Assembly: GCA_041940025.1 (NCBI GenBank)
Contig: JBGTSY010000007.1
Span: forward strand, 80,968 to 144,967
Direction of reading: 5' to 3'
DNA from: UBA5859 sp041940025
GTDB taxonomy: Bacteria > Pseudomonadota > Gammaproteobacteria > UBA5859
Length of the DNA: 64,000 bases
A program made the position numbers and the translations under genes. Positions 51,996-61,662 of the stretch are shown piece by piece. Below the pieces are notes generated by a model, which was given only the letters and a program-made list of their open reading frames with translations, did no database searches and had not been told where the DNA came from. Within the stretch, counting starts at the first letter, position 1. Each line of letters opens with the position of its first letter.

Positions 51996-53451
51996 TTATA
52001 CTCTTTCCCTGTGACGGGTACTCGTTGTGTTCAAAATAGAGCCCATTGCCTAATGCTAAATTCAGATTGACTCGATTGTGCAACAATTGCTTCTTGGTCT
52101 GAATCAACGCAATTTGGGAATCAAAAGCGCGACGTTGTGCGGCAAGTAGCGTGGCATATTCTACTAAACCTTCATTGTACTGTTTTTGCGCCAACGAGAG
52201 CGCCTGTTGTGCGGTTTCCAGTACCGAACGATTGAGCAAGGTGCTGCTGCGCAAATAGGTTTCATTGCTCAAACCAATTTCCACTTCGGTAAAAGCAGCT
52301 AATAGTATTTTATGATAGTGTGCCTCTGCTTCTTTTTGTGCTTCTAACGCTTCTTCTGATAGCGACTTGAGTCGACGCGCATCGAATAGCGGTTGACTCA
52401 TATTCACTAGCAACGACCAAAGTAAGTTTCCATCCTTTACAATGGATTTCAATTCCTCCGACGCGGTGCCTCCACCGGCGGTCAACATCAGTTTGGGATA
52501 ACGATCCGCCTCTGCCGCATGAGTCAGCGCATAGGCAGCCAAGGTGCGGCTACGAGCCGCCATCACATCGGGTCGACGCTTTAACAGTTCAGCAGGTAAG
52601 CCAGACCGCAATGGATCTGGTGAGTCAGGTAATCTGGACGTTGCTTCGATCATGCCGTCGGGGTATTTGCCAATCAGTTGCAACAGCTGCCTCTTCACCA
52701 CCGCCAATTGTTGTCGTTGCTGCTCCAACTGTAACGAGGTTTGTTTGAGATCAGTCCTGGCCAGCAACACGTCTAACGCGGGACTCAGCCCTTCCTTAAA
52801 TCGCTGCGTCAATAACTGATGATTCGCCTCTAAATTTTTTTGACGCATACTCAGCAGATCCACCAGTGCTTCAGCCTCCAGTAGATCGAACCAAGCCCGT
52901 GCGACACTTGCCACAAGTGATAATTGTAACGCCACAACATCGGCCTCAGTCGCGGCATAATTCCAGGCGGCTGCTTGGCTGCGATTCCCCAGTCGCTGCC
53001 ACAGATCGAATTCCCAATTCACTACTAAATTAAGACTAAAATTGTTCTGATAATCAACAGACTGACTAGAAACGATTTTGTTGCGACTGGCATCAAATTG
53101 CGACGCCAATATTGGCCACTGATTCCCCTCTAGTGCCCTCAAGCTATGTCGTGCCTGTCTATTTTGCGCCACCACAATTTTAACATCAGGGTTGTTCGCC
53201 AACGCCTGTTGGCTGATTTCAATTAGGTTGGGATCGTTGAACTCATGTAACCAGCCCGTTACAACAGGCTCTCGATTTGCAATCGCACTTTGCCAGGTTT
53301 GCGGTACAGTCAATGGCAAATTTATATCGGTAGGTAACGGGCGGTGAGCGCAACCTGCCAGTAAACTCAGAGCGAGAAGCCCCATCAGCAAGCCAAAGCG
53401 GCTCAGTTTACGAAAGTTCTCAGTGCCTATGAGTAAGATGTTTAAATCCAA
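51985..53451 (-). CDS. TolC/NodT-family outer-membrane efflux lipoprotein
   Basis: A 488-residue outer-membrane channel subunit. A signal with lipobox (LLALSLLAGCAHRPLP) is at about residues 23-40, so the mature N-terminal Cys should be acylated. Two OEP repeats follow (NPDVKIVVAQNRQARHS..., RRPDVMAARSRTLAAYALTH..., YNEGLVEYATLLAAQR), as in OprM/NodT. It is the first gene of the operon, followed by adaptor and pump. The annotated start is a TTG (53451); a shorter start at the Met of LLMGLLALSLL is possible. No regulator gene is adjacent. Confidence 0.92.
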   Translation of the reverse strand: MDLNILLIGTENFRKLSRFGLLMGLLALSLLAGCAHRPLPTDINLPLTVPQTWQSAIANREPVVTGWLHEFNDPNLIEISQQALANNPDVKIVVAQNRQARHSLRALEGNQWPILASQFDASRNKIVSSQSVDYQNNFSLNLVVNWEFDLWQRLGNRSQAAAWNYAATEADVVALQLSLVASVARAWFDLLEAEALVDLLSMRQKNLEANHQLLTQRFKEGLSPALDVLLARTDLKQTSLQLEQQRQQLAVVKRQLLQLIGKYPDGMIEATSRLPDSPDPLRSGLPAELLKRRPDVMAARSRTLAAYALTHAAEADRYPKLMLTAGGGTASEELKSIVKDGNLLWSLLVNMSQPLFDARRLKSLSEEALEAQKEAEAHYHKILLAAFTEVEIGLSNETYLRSSTLLNRSVLETAQQALSLAQKQYNEGLVEYATLLAAQRRAFDSQIALIQTKKQLLHNRVNLNLALGNGLYFEHNEYPSQGKSINGS

Positions 53452-53563
53452 GTTTTACGAGTGATATCCGATCTAAAAAAGTGTGATAAGAATATCACAA
53501 ACTCATGGCTATTTTTAAAGCCGGATAAGAAGAGACACCAATTCTAGATCGGTCCCATGACAC

Positions 53564-54613
53564 TCAATGCGCTTTTGCCACTTCCTGGAGCACCAAAGAT
53601 ATGTGTTGGGCACGGGCTTGATAATCCGGATGCGAACGATCATCGGTTAAATTAGAGACTTCTTGCAAATTGTTAATAAATTGATCGGTAGCCCGTTTTG
53701 GATCCACCCCCTGCAAGTTGGCGAGCAATCTGACTGCACAAGAATCGGCTTGTTGCTCCTGCTTGGGATCATAATTGACCCAATAGTCTTGAAGTCGCGA
53801 TAAATATTTCAACAGCACTGTTGCCCTTTCCCTGTCCTCCTTTACTATCTCTCGCAATTCATCAAGCTCTTCGACCGTTTCCACCACTTCCAACACTTTA
53901 TCCTTATACGCTCGACCGGTATGGCGTTTCAAAACGTGAGACAGTTCATGACTAAGAACAAAATGGGCCAGCTGTCGGTTTCTCATTAATGATTCATTGA
54001 TGTAGATATTTCCGTTTGGCAGCGCGTTGGCGTCCAATACGCTGCCTGGTGTTGCGCGAAAAAAGACCTGAAATTTAAATTGCTGTGCCACGTCTGAAGG
54101 CAACTCTTGCAATAACTGTTGTAACAATTTTTCCGCTTGTGCATGTTTACGCGCCACACGCGCACTCATCGTATCTGCGGTCTGTACCCAACCCTGTTTT
54201 ACCAACTTTTGATGCTGCTGATCGCCAATAGATTGATCGATTATTTTAGGCCAGTCGCGAAATTTGATGAGTGCTTTCGCGGCCACCAGTTTCGCTTGAT
54301 CTCTATTTTTTTCATCGATATGTTGCTTAATAGACTGAACAGTACCGAGATAACTATTGGGTTTAGAATTAATTGGCTTCCCAGGTTTAAAGGTGGGACA
54401 CATTAGCGGATCTTGGCGGTCCTCCTGTTGCAGCTCTATCATGCGTTCTTGGCCTTGCTGCATCAAAACCTTCGTGGACTCAAGGCCCGAGTCCAATGCT
54501 TCGCGGAAACGATCTCCAATTCCGGCAAACAGAGGTGTAGCGTGAACCCCGAAAAATAGTAATAACAATAAGGGACCCGAACTCACTCCCTTGATAGGAT
54601 TAATTCGATTCAT
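53564..54613 (-). CDS. Periplasmic M48-family metalloprotease
   Basis: A 349-residue exported zinc protease. The signal is GPLLLLLFFGVHATPLFAG. The catalytic site is LSHELSHVLKRHTGRAY (HExxH near residue 219) with the third ligand probably in EQQADSCAVRLL near 288. IDQFINNLQEVSNL and DDRSHPDYQARAQHI are typical of M48 C-termini (SHPxxxxR). This group resembles BepA/LoiP, which degrade misfolded envelope proteins. The ATG has AAGGGA 6 nt upstream and overlaps the end of the preceding secreted-protein gene by 14 bp. It is the last gene of the CHASE2 operon. Confidence 0.9.
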   Translation of the reverse strand: MNRINPIKGVSSGPLLLLLFFGVHATPLFAGIGDRFREALDSGLESTKVLMQQGQERMIELQQEDRQDPLMCPTFKPGKPINSKPNSYLGTVQSIKQHIDEKNRDQAKLVAAKALIKFRDWPKIIDQSIGDQQHQKLVKQGWVQTADTMSARVARKHAQAEKLLQQLLQELPSDVAQQFKFQVFFRATPGSVLDANALPNGNIYINESLMRNRQLAHFVLSHELSHVLKRHTGRAYKDKVLEVVETVEELDELREIVKEDRERATVLLKYLSRLQDYWVNYDPKQEQQADSCAVRLLANLQGVDPKRATDQFINNLQEVSNLTDDRSHPDYQARAQHISLVLQEVAKAH

Positions 54614-55457
54614 CCGGGTCCCTTCTTAATCTTTGCTGTAGCGTGTCTCCTTGAAAATCATATCCATTTTGTTTGAGTCGAATCGCTAGCAACTCTTGAT
54701 ATAGTTTTGGCTGCTCGCTTTTGTCAAGCAACGCATCTAACTCAGTGAGCTCTTCTTTAATGTATGCTTCGTCTTCTGACATTTCAGTATAAAATCGACC
54801 ACTGACCTGTCCTGAAGGGGTGTCCATGGTCCATTTGTAATCTGTGTTACTTTTCAAGTCTGCAACAGGAATATTGATTAGGGGACCTTGCCTTAAATAT
54901 CTCTTTGGGTCTTTTGCGGCTAACTCTTCGATAGTCACGCTATCGATAGAAAAATACTCTACCGCATCGGCACCTTTCTTTTTTGGGTAATGTACCTGTT
55001 GCTTGGTGAGGATGCGAATGGAAGGTACGGAAAGTGTGACTGCATTATAGGGCATCAATGGAAACACAGGTGCATCTGCCAAACTCTTACCGCCATAATA
55101 TTTCGTCTCAATTTGATCTCTTGCGAGAAAACCCATTAGGCCATCTAATTTTTTGCCGAATAATCCTGCTGGCGCGTCCTCCTTTATTGAAAGAGGTTCC
55201 CCTATTTTTAATGCTACAATTTTTGCACTGCGTTTTTCAGGATTGACAATTACTCCAGCTTGGCCTTGAATTAATTTGACGCTGTCACAATCTGTCATCC
55301 ACAAACGGTTTTGTACTTTCTTATCTTGGATAGTCTCTTGCTTGCAGTGAAGATCTAAATGAGCAGGATCGTTGCCATCAGTCTGATTGACCAACACAAG
55401 TGTGGCCGCTTGAACAGAACTTAAGAATAATAAACAAACGAATGACAAGTATTTCAA
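54600..55457 (-). CDS. Exported protein of unknown function in the CHASE2/M48 operon
   Basis: A 285-residue protein I do not recognise. The signal peptide MKYLSFVCLLFLSSVQAATL is clear, with a TTG start. The mature part is beta-rich with SVTIEELAAKDPKRYLRQGPL and a Fn3-like stretch (LKSNTDYKWTMDTPSGQVSGRFYT). It ends in a charged helical C-terminus (EDEAYIKEELTELDALLDK, then YQELLAIRLKQNGYD). NTDYKW then FYT resembles an extracellular beta-sandwich. It sits between the CHASE2 gene (42 bp) and the M48 protease (14-bp overlap), so it is probably the partner or substrate of both. No functional claim is possible from sequence. Confidence 0.7.
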   Translation of the reverse strand: MKYLSFVCLLFLSSVQAATLVLVNQTDGNDPAHLDLHCKQETIQDKKVQNRLWMTDCDSVKLIQGQAGVIVNPEKRSAKIVALKIGEPLSIKEDAPAGLFGKKLDGLMGFLARDQIETKYYGGKSLADAPVFPLMPYNAVTLSVPSIRILTKQQVHYPKKKGADAVEYFSIDSVTIEELAAKDPKRYLRQGPLINIPVADLKSNTDYKWTMDTPSGQVSGRFYTEMSEDEAYIKEELTELDALLDKSEQPKLYQELLAIRLKQNGYDFQGDTLQQRLRRDPDESN

Positions 55458-55499
55458 TGTTGGATCTCACTTTAAATTAACTAAACTGACCAGGCTGGG

Positions 55500-57212
55500 C
55501 TAACTGGTTATCAAATTTTTTAGTGCCCATATCACGACTGCCAATTTTAAACTGGAGATCAGCAGCATCACAATACCGTTCATGCTCCACCATCTACTTA
55601 AAACCACCCGTTTTTTCTCAAATACACTTGAATAAACATCGATAAGCGCTAGATAAATAGCCAAATCGAACCCAGCTTTGTCCCGGGGCAGCCTGTGAAC
55701 CCTGTTTTGCTCAGGCGTACAGACCAACGCCTCCACTGTGTCGGAGCGGCCGGTCAGACTGTCATAATAAACACCTAAAATGACAGCGATCGGATTTAGC
55801 CACATGTTTCTTTGCAATAAGAAATCACTCAACCAAGCGGCCATGGCGAGAAAAAATAATAAGGTCAAAACATCAATAATATAAAAGCCAAGGCTCTTTA
55901 CGTAAGATCCTTCAGCTCTTGCTTGGGCATGGTAGCCCCAGATAATCGCAAATACATAGGCAGTGGCTATTCCTAAAATCACATCGAATATCAGAGGGAA
56001 TGCCTTTTCCATTATTTCATTTTCTCTGGTATTCAGGGCCGTGAGCGCGGCAAGGGCATGTATGGTCGCGCCGTCTAGTGAGCCGATCGGCGTATCATAT
56101 TTATCTCCCGTGCCATAGCTTCCGCCAACGATTAAGATGTGATTTGACACACTTTGAGTCAGCAAACTCAATGGATTCTGCTTTGACCCGCCCGCCTTTG
56201 CTGGCCCAGTACGGTTTAATTGTTGCTTCAGTAAGTTCTGGCAGCCATTTTCTTCGCTATCATCACAATTAAGATCAATCTGCAGCAGATTTTCTGTTTG
56301 ACGAAAATCAATCCTGTTTGGCTCCAGCTCTGAGCTTTGCGCTCTCTCTGATTTACTCTCTTCTAGCAGCCCATACCATAAGTTGTTTTTAGTCATGCTA
56401 CGCAACAACTGTCTGACACGGTGTTTTTCTACATCTGTCTTCAGCAATGAACAAAGGCCAGCATGGGATCCCGTCAGATCTGAATTGTGCTCCTCTAAAT
56501 CGAACACCTTGGATTTAATCGCTTCAGCAAAACCATTTCCACCTCTGTAGTAGTCCGTGACGTAACGACCATTGGCTAATAGCGTGGGAAAAACAAAATC
56601 TAAATTATTATTCGTGGCAACACATAGATCTCCCATCCATCTTAAGTTTTCGTTGCGTAATTCTGCAGACGCGACTGGCTTTGGATGAATCCACAGCCAG
56701 GGTTGCATCATAAAAATCGGACTCTCACGTAAGAATTTAGCAGTGGTCGATTGCCTAGAGAGATCAAAATCCAATGCAATCAACTTCGGCTTTGCCGCAG
56801 CCAACCATTGCAATATGTGAATGAATCGCGGCATTTCCCCTTCTGGGGCGTCGTGTAGATCTCTTTTCAGGTATGTTTCGTAAAGAATATCCGGCAGCAA
56901 CACCACCACGGCCTTTTCAGATTGAATTGCTTGGCCTGCTTCGTTTTTTTTCTCTGAGTGCTTTAAAAACTGGCCAACACATTCCGGGTGGTAGTACTCG
57001 ACATTTTGGCTTTCGAGGATCCAATGACAATGGTCTGCTGTGGTGCTACCCGATACGAGTGAGTAAGACCACTGATCCAGATTCTCCATGAACCAAAAAT
57101 CTTCGGCAAGAATGAGCACACAGGCAATAAACAATGCAAAATAGGTGGCATGGGCAAAGTCCCGCCAGCCACTGGTCTCTGCTTGTACAGATGAGTTGCT
57201 CTTAGACTCCAT
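55500..57212 (-). CDS. CHASE2-domain membrane protein without a signalling output domain
   Basis: A 570-residue protein. One N-terminal TM helix (FALFIACVLILAEDFWF) is followed by a large periplasmic region (about 45-400) with the CHASE2 features: VVVLLPDILYETYLK, LKLIALDFDLSRQ-type strand (KPKLIALDFDLS), and HILIVGGSYGTGDKYDTPIGSLDGATIHALAAL, the final conserved block. Three or four TM helices follow (DVILGIATAYVFAIIWG, YIIDVLTLLFFLAM, MWLNPIAVILGVYY, VMLLISSLKLAVVIWAL). No kinase, cyclase or GGDEF domain is present, unlike most CHASE2 proteins. First gene of a three-gene operon with the secreted protein and M48 protease. Confidence 0.78.
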   Translation of the reverse strand: MESKSNSSVQAETSGWRDFAHATYFALFIACVLILAEDFWFMENLDQWSYSLVSGSTTADHCHWILESQNVEYYHPECVGQFLKHSEKKNEAGQAIQSEKAVVVLLPDILYETYLKRDLHDAPEGEMPRFIHILQWLAAAKPKLIALDFDLSRQSTTAKFLRESPIFMMQPWLWIHPKPVASAELRNENLRWMGDLCVATNNNLDFVFPTLLANGRYVTDYYRGGNGFAEAIKSKVFDLEEHNSDLTGSHAGLCSLLKTDVEKHRVRQLLRSMTKNNLWYGLLEESKSERAQSSELEPNRIDFRQTENLLQIDLNCDDSEENGCQNLLKQQLNRTGPAKAGGSKQNPLSLLTQSVSNHILIVGGSYGTGDKYDTPIGSLDGATIHALAALTALNTRENEIMEKAFPLIFDVILGIATAYVFAIIWGYHAQARAEGSYVKSLGFYIIDVLTLLFFLAMAAWLSDFLLQRNMWLNPIAVILGVYYDSLTGRSDTVEALVCTPEQNRVHRLPRDKAGFDLAIYLALIDVYSSVFEKKRVVLSRWWSMNGIVMLLISSLKLAVVIWALKNLITS

Positions 57213-57725
57213 GTGTCAGTCAACCGCTTATGAATACGATTTATGTGTAATTAAAATCTCTTAGGATGTGGCCCAATCTATTGCTGAGCCTATCCTTCTA
57301 TAGGCATTCTTTAATAATTATTTGCTTCATTCCAAGAAGAGTCCCAGTTGTCATTCGGTCTCTTCTACCAACAGAGACCATACCTCTGCTGAGGCATTCC
57401 CAAGTCGGGACTCAAATCATACTAAAGTCTCAATTAGAAATCATCAGAAGCAACAGTGGAAAAATGGTTTCGCGTCCTACCGTGATGTAATGCTATCAAG
57501 CTGTATAGAAAGAGAATGAGAGTATTGGTTAATTAAACTAATTTTTAACTATATTGACTTGAACAGTATGCATCGGTTCTCGCCAATGAAGTAGTGGAAG
57601 CAATCATATTTTACATTAGCAAGATGTTTTAATAGTCACACACACCTGACACAGGTGCAATCTAACCGTAAAACCACGCTAACAGTGAAAAATACGTGAT
57701 AGACGAGCGATACCTCATTTAAAGA
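57213..57725. other. Intergenic region
   Basis: Between the start of the CHASE2 gene and the end of the AstE/AspA-like gene. No gene seen. A CACCTG-ACA-CAGGTG hairpin (about 57645-57659) lies 70 bp after the AstE/AspA-like stop. Confidence 0.45.
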
Positions 57726-59129
57726 TTAGTCCTCCGGCTCTCGCTCTTCGTCGAGATATTCATCTGGCATTTCGAGGACCTCTTCAAAACCATCGGGCTC
57801 CGCAAGGGAGCGTTCCGGCGACTCAATGCCTACATGATAGGCTGCAAAACCAGGCATCACCACCTGATTCACTGCCATGCCCAAAATTCGACCAGAAAAC
57901 GGCGACACAATTTCCGATTGCTGATTGGTAATGGGATCGGTCACCGTACCTAACACATCACCATTTTTGACTTCTTCTCCCAGCTTTACATTGCTAAATA
58001 AAATACCCCCGCGAGTGGCGCGCAACCATCTGGATTTATAATAAACCGGCTCTGGAGAACCCCAGCTAAAGAGGCTGTTGTACATCTCTTGTCGATATAG
58101 CAATTTCTTTATGATGCGTACACCAGTTTCCACCTGTTTTTGCTGCAAGCGCAAGGATTCACCCATCTCCAAGGTAATGGCAGGAATGCCGTGTTCCACA
58201 GCTGCACTTCTCAACATGCCTTTACTACCGCGACTGTGTAACACCACGGTATCATCAAAATCCTCGGTAAAGGCCATCACATCTGGATGACGCATGTCCG
58301 CCCTGAGTTGCGGCAAATTAGTTCTGCGTAAAGATCCCGTATGCAGATCGATCAAGGAGTCGCAATGAAACACCACCTCGTTGAAAAAAGAAAAGGCAAT
58401 CCTTGAGGCCAAGCTCCCTTCTGGCGCGCCTGGAAAATAACGATTGAGATCACGACGATCGGGAAGGTAACGAGATCCTCGATGGAATCCTTGCAAGTTA
58501 ACAATGGGAACTCCGATGACGATGCCATGTAATTTTTCCGGTTTAAGATCGTAAAGAACTCGCCGCACGATTTCGATGCCATTCAATTCATCGCCATGAA
58601 TGGCAGCCACCAAACACAGGGTGTTGCCAGGATACGCCCCATTGACCACCAGAACCGGAGTGGGAGAACTCAATCCGGCTATACCAACATCAGGACGCCA
58701 AGCCAATCGAGTCGCGGTACCTGGCGCTACTTCAGCACCCAGGATGACAAAATTCCCCTTTTTATGCACCTTGGTGTCTGTATCGGGCTCTATCACTGCT
58801 TTGTTGTCTGCTTCCGGGGTTTGACCCACGGCTGAGGGGGACTCTTCTTGAACCACTTCTTTCAGATCTACGTTAGGCGCAATCAGCGCTTGATTCTCAT
58901 CACTGTTGATTGATTCGGAGGACTGAGTGTTGTTTTCAGAACCTGAGATCTCATCGACAGAGAGGGCGGGCTCTTCGGCCTTCAATTGAGATACAAGGGC
59001 CAGCAGTAAACATAGCACATAAGTTCGCATCGTCATGCCAGAAAACAGACTGAATGATGCCATGCCATGCTGTTCATCACCGGCGATACGCAATGCCAAG
59101 CTTTTCAATGAGCGAATTAGATATTCCAT
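57726..59129 (-). CDS. Exported AstE/AspA-family hydrolase (paralogue of the gene at 31251)
   Basis: About 467 residues. A signal-like segment (MRTYVLCLLLALVSQLKAEE) is at about residues 34-53, then an acidic low-complexity stretch of about 70 residues, then the zinc-hydrolase domain. Zinc ligands are in AAIHGDELNGIEIVRRVL and SLIDLHTGSLRR; RYLPDRRDLNRYFPG and ITLEMGES complete the site. The C-terminal beta domain (WLRATRGGILFSNVKLGE) and an acidic tail follow. The signal suggests it works outside the cytoplasm. Start choice is uncertain: TTG 59153, ATG 59129, or ATG 59036/59030 right at the signal. It follows the ATP-grasp gene with a 16-bp gap and is the last gene of the envelope module. 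Confidence 0.8.
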   Translation of the reverse strand: MEYLIRSLKSLALRIAGDEQHGMASFSLFSGMTMRTYVLCLLLALVSQLKAEEPALSVDEISGSENNTQSSESINSDENQALIAPNVDLKEVVQEESPSAVGQTPEADNKAVIEPDTDTKVHKKGNFVILGAEVAPGTATRLAWRPDVGIAGLSSPTPVLVVNGAYPGNTLCLVAAIHGDELNGIEIVRRVLYDLKPEKLHGIVIGVPIVNLQGFHRGSRYLPDRRDLNRYFPGAPEGSLASRIAFSFFNEVVFHCDSLIDLHTGSLRRTNLPQLRADMRHPDVMAFTEDFDDTVVLHSRGSKGMLRSAAVEHGIPAITLEMGESLRLQQKQVETGVRIIKKLLYRQEMYNSLFSWGSPEPVYYKSRWLRATRGGILFSNVKLGEEVKNGDVLGTVTDPITNQQSEIVSPFSGRILGMAVNQVVMPGFAAYHVGIESPERSLAEPDGFEEVLEMPDEYLDEEREPED

Positions 59130-59145
59130 AGTTGTGTGAATCTGA

Positions 59146-60093
59146 TTAATCAAGACTAAACGACTGAGCTAAAGCCAATCTATCCTCAATTGAACTGGGT
59201 AATGGCTCAATGGCTGCGATCTGCTCTAGTTTCTGGCCAAGCCCTTCCTGGTTCGCCAACTGAACATTCAACCCAGGTCTAGCATTCAATTCCAACACCA
59301 TCGGCCCCAGATCCTTATCCATGACAATATCCACGCCCAGGTACCCCAAACCCACCAGATCCGCGCAACGGATAGCCAAGGTTAAAATCGCATTCCAGTT
59401 TGGGATCTTGAGCCCTTCAATACTCTGTTCTGTATCCGGATGTATTGTGCAAATCTTATTCCGAATGACACCTTTGCGGCTCATTCCAGTGGCCAAATCG
59501 ATACCCATGCCTACTGCTCCCTGATGTAGATTCGCCTTTCCGTCAGAGGTGCGGGTAGGCAGCCGTACCATGGCAGCGAGAGGTACGCCACGAAACACTA
59601 TGACGCGAATGTCGGGCACACCCTGATAGCTTAAGCTGTCAAAAAAGGGGTCCGATTGCACACGATATTCAATGATCGCCTTATCGGTGACACCGCCCAA
59701 GCTATACATGCCGCTCAATATATTAGAGATGTGGTGTTGTATGAAGGCTAAACTGATGAGATCACCATTTGGTTTTTTATAATTTTTTCCGAATCTGCCC
59801 ACTATGACAACAATGCCATTGCCGCCACTACCTTGTGCCGGCTTGATGACAAACTCTGTATGAGGCGCCAATAATGTTTCTAGCGCTTTCACTTGATGCT
59901 GAATCTCAATGACGCCATATAACTCGGGAACGGATATCTGTTGTGTGAGCGCCTTTTGTTTGGTTTTTAACTTGTCGTCCACAAGAGGGTAGAGATGACG
60001 TGGGTTATATTTCATGACCACATCCGCGTTGCGTCTATTTAACCCCATCACATTTAGACGTCTTAATGTCCGAGGTGAACTCATCCAACTCAT
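59146..60093 (-). CDS. ATP-grasp alpha-L-glutamate ligase-like protein (PF14397)
   Basis: A 315-residue ATP-grasp ligase distantly related to RimK. The ATP-grasp core shows FVIKPAQGSGGNGIVVI near residues 80-97, IIEYRVQSDPFF near 143-154, PDIRVIVFRGVPLAAMVRLP near 160-178 and metal ligands in GPMVLELNARPGLNVQ near 265-280. No signal peptide, so it acts in the cytoplasm. GGGGTGG lies 3-4 nt before the ATG. It starts 9 bp after the 7TM gene, and the four-gene order protease/7TM/ligase/hydrolase is the known context of this family, whose product is uncharacterised: a peptide bond to glutamate or another amino acid is inferred. Confidence 0.85.
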   Translation of the reverse strand: MSWMSSPRTLRRLNVMGLNRRNADVVMKYNPRHLYPLVDDKLKTKQKALTQQISVPELYGVIEIQHQVKALETLLAPHTEFVIKPAQGSGGNGIVVIVGRFGKNYKKPNGDLISLAFIQHHISNILSGMYSLGGVTDKAIIEYRVQSDPFFDSLSYQGVPDIRVIVFRGVPLAAMVRLPTRTSDGKANLHQGAVGMGIDLATGMSRKGVIRNKICTIHPDTEQSIEGLKIPNWNAILTLAIRCADLVGLGYLGVDIVMDKDLGPMVLELNARPGLNVQLANQEGLGQKLEQIAAIEPLPSSIEDRLALAQSFSLD

Positions 60094-60102
60094 TGTCCAC
60101 CC

Positions 60103-61623
60103 CTATTGGTGATTCATTTCTCGGAATCGCCGTAGCTCTGACAAGCGGTATCCCGTATAACGTCCCATTAACAAGCTCAATGCGAGTAATACTAAGAGTA
60201 ATTCCGGAAACACTGACATCAAATACATCAACTGAGCACTGTTCATCACTAAATAACTGACACTGGCAACTACTAGGCTACCGGCCCCTTGCAACATAGC
60301 TTCTCGGGCACCGCTCTCTTCCCAGCTAATAGACATGCGCTCAATAGTCATCGCCAAAATAACCATAGGAAAAAGCGCCACTGACAACACACTGTCCACA
60401 CCTAACTGATTACTAATGAGGCTAACCAATAGCATTAACATCACCACCACAATCAAAATGGAAGTCAATCGAGGTATTAATAGCAACCGCAAACGCTCCA
60501 AGTAAAAACGAATCATTAATCCGAGGGAGACAATCAGGGAGAACAATACAATACCCCACAGCAGTTGCGTTTCACGAAATGCGAGCGCCATCAACACAGG
60601 CATAAAGGTTCCAAATGTTTTAAAGCCGACAAATATTCGAAATATGACCACAATGAGCGCGCCAATGGGTACCATCAAAATCAAGCGGTAAACGTTTTGA
60701 CTCTGCACCGGCAAAGATAACGGAGAATACGCTAAAATTAACGAATCCAATTGTTCTGCGCCCATGCGCGCCACTTCAATTAATTCGCGATAGCTTTTGG
60801 TCACTGAAAAAATAACTTGTGCATTTTCGCCCCCCGATAACTCGTATAAAGGCTTGTCCCCCACTTGCCACACCAAGAAACCCTTAGGTAATCCTGCTTC
60901 GTTGGTTCGAGGATGAAAAGTTAACCAACGTTGGCCATTGTGCACTTGCAACAGAGGTTGCAGCGGCACATCATTTGCCCCGTCAGAGACGTATATACCC
61001 CATAGGATTCGTGCGGGGATACGGACACCTTTTAAGATATTAATAATTTCTTTGATCCACTGCTCGTCATTGCGTGCACGATCGCGAATTAACTTCACAT
61101 TCTCGTTAGGTTGAGGCGCATTCAGACGCTGCAACAACTCTCGAGTATAGGTGGATACATTTGCCGACTCCTTGCGCACATCATCGATAATGGCGCGAAT
61201 CGCTGATGCATAGGGTTCGGTGTAGGCGGGTGGCACCGGAAACTCAGGGCTATCTGTCCAGGTGCTATTTTTAATCGACTCCACCACGGAGATACGATAA
61301 TAGATCACTTGCTTGCCACGGGCTCGACGTACCGCCCACTGAGCCCGACGGCTTTCAGGTAATTCTTCTACCGCAAGACCAAATCGATTGGAAATAAAAT
61401 CTTCATCCAGTTTCAGGAATCCTGGAAAGATATTGGGCAAATTAAAATCGATAATTGCCGGTCCGCCTTCGCCCTCAAAAGTAATTTTTGCCTGCACTGT
61501 CCATGTTTCAGTTTCTTGATTTGGTTCGAAAGGCAAACCCAAATAGATGCTTTTATACCCACAGATCCCCACACCTATGGCAATTAATACGACTGCCCAA
61601 ACTTTAACTGTGACATCTTTCAT
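60103..61623 (-). CDS. Inactive transglutaminase fused to seven-TM domain
   Basis: A 506-residue membrane protein. An N-terminal helix (VWAVVLIAIGVGICGYKSI) precedes a periplasmic transglutaminase-like domain at about 40-300 (DEQWIKEIINILKGVRIPAR, then LLQVHNGQRWLTFHPR). The typical Cys of transglutaminase is absent, so the fold is probably non-catalytic. Residues 305-490 form about seven TM helices (LILMVPIGALIVVIFRIFVG, QLLWGIVLFSLIVSLGLM, LLLVLLALSLLMG). This architecture matches PF14400/PF14402. It lies between the exported protease and the ATP-grasp gene. It may present or transport the peptide product across the membrane; that is inference. Confidence 0.85.
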   Translation of the reverse strand: MKDVTVKVWAVVLIAIGVGICGYKSIYLGLPFEPNQETETWTVQAKITFEGEGGPAIIDFNLPNIFPGFLKLDEDFISNRFGLAVEELPESRRAQWAVRRARGKQVIYYRISVVESIKNSTWTDSPEFPVPPAYTEPYASAIRAIIDDVRKESANVSTYTRELLQRLNAPQPNENVKLIRDRARNDEQWIKEIINILKGVRIPARILWGIYVSDGANDVPLQPLLQVHNGQRWLTFHPRTNEAGLPKGFLVWQVGDKPLYELSGGENAQVIFSVTKSYRELIEVARMGAEQLDSLILAYSPLSLPVQSQNVYRLILMVPIGALIVVIFRIFVGFKTFGTFMPVLMALAFRETQLLWGIVLFSLIVSLGLMIRFYLERLRLLLIPRLTSILIVVVMLMLLVSLISNQLGVDSVLSVALFPMVILAMTIERMSISWEESGAREAMLQGAGSLVVASVSYLVMNSAQLMYLMSVFPELLLVLLALSLLMGRYTGYRLSELRRFREMNHQ

Positions 61624-61662
61624 CTATTAAATTTTTGACTTTTGACTACGTGAAAGCCATGA

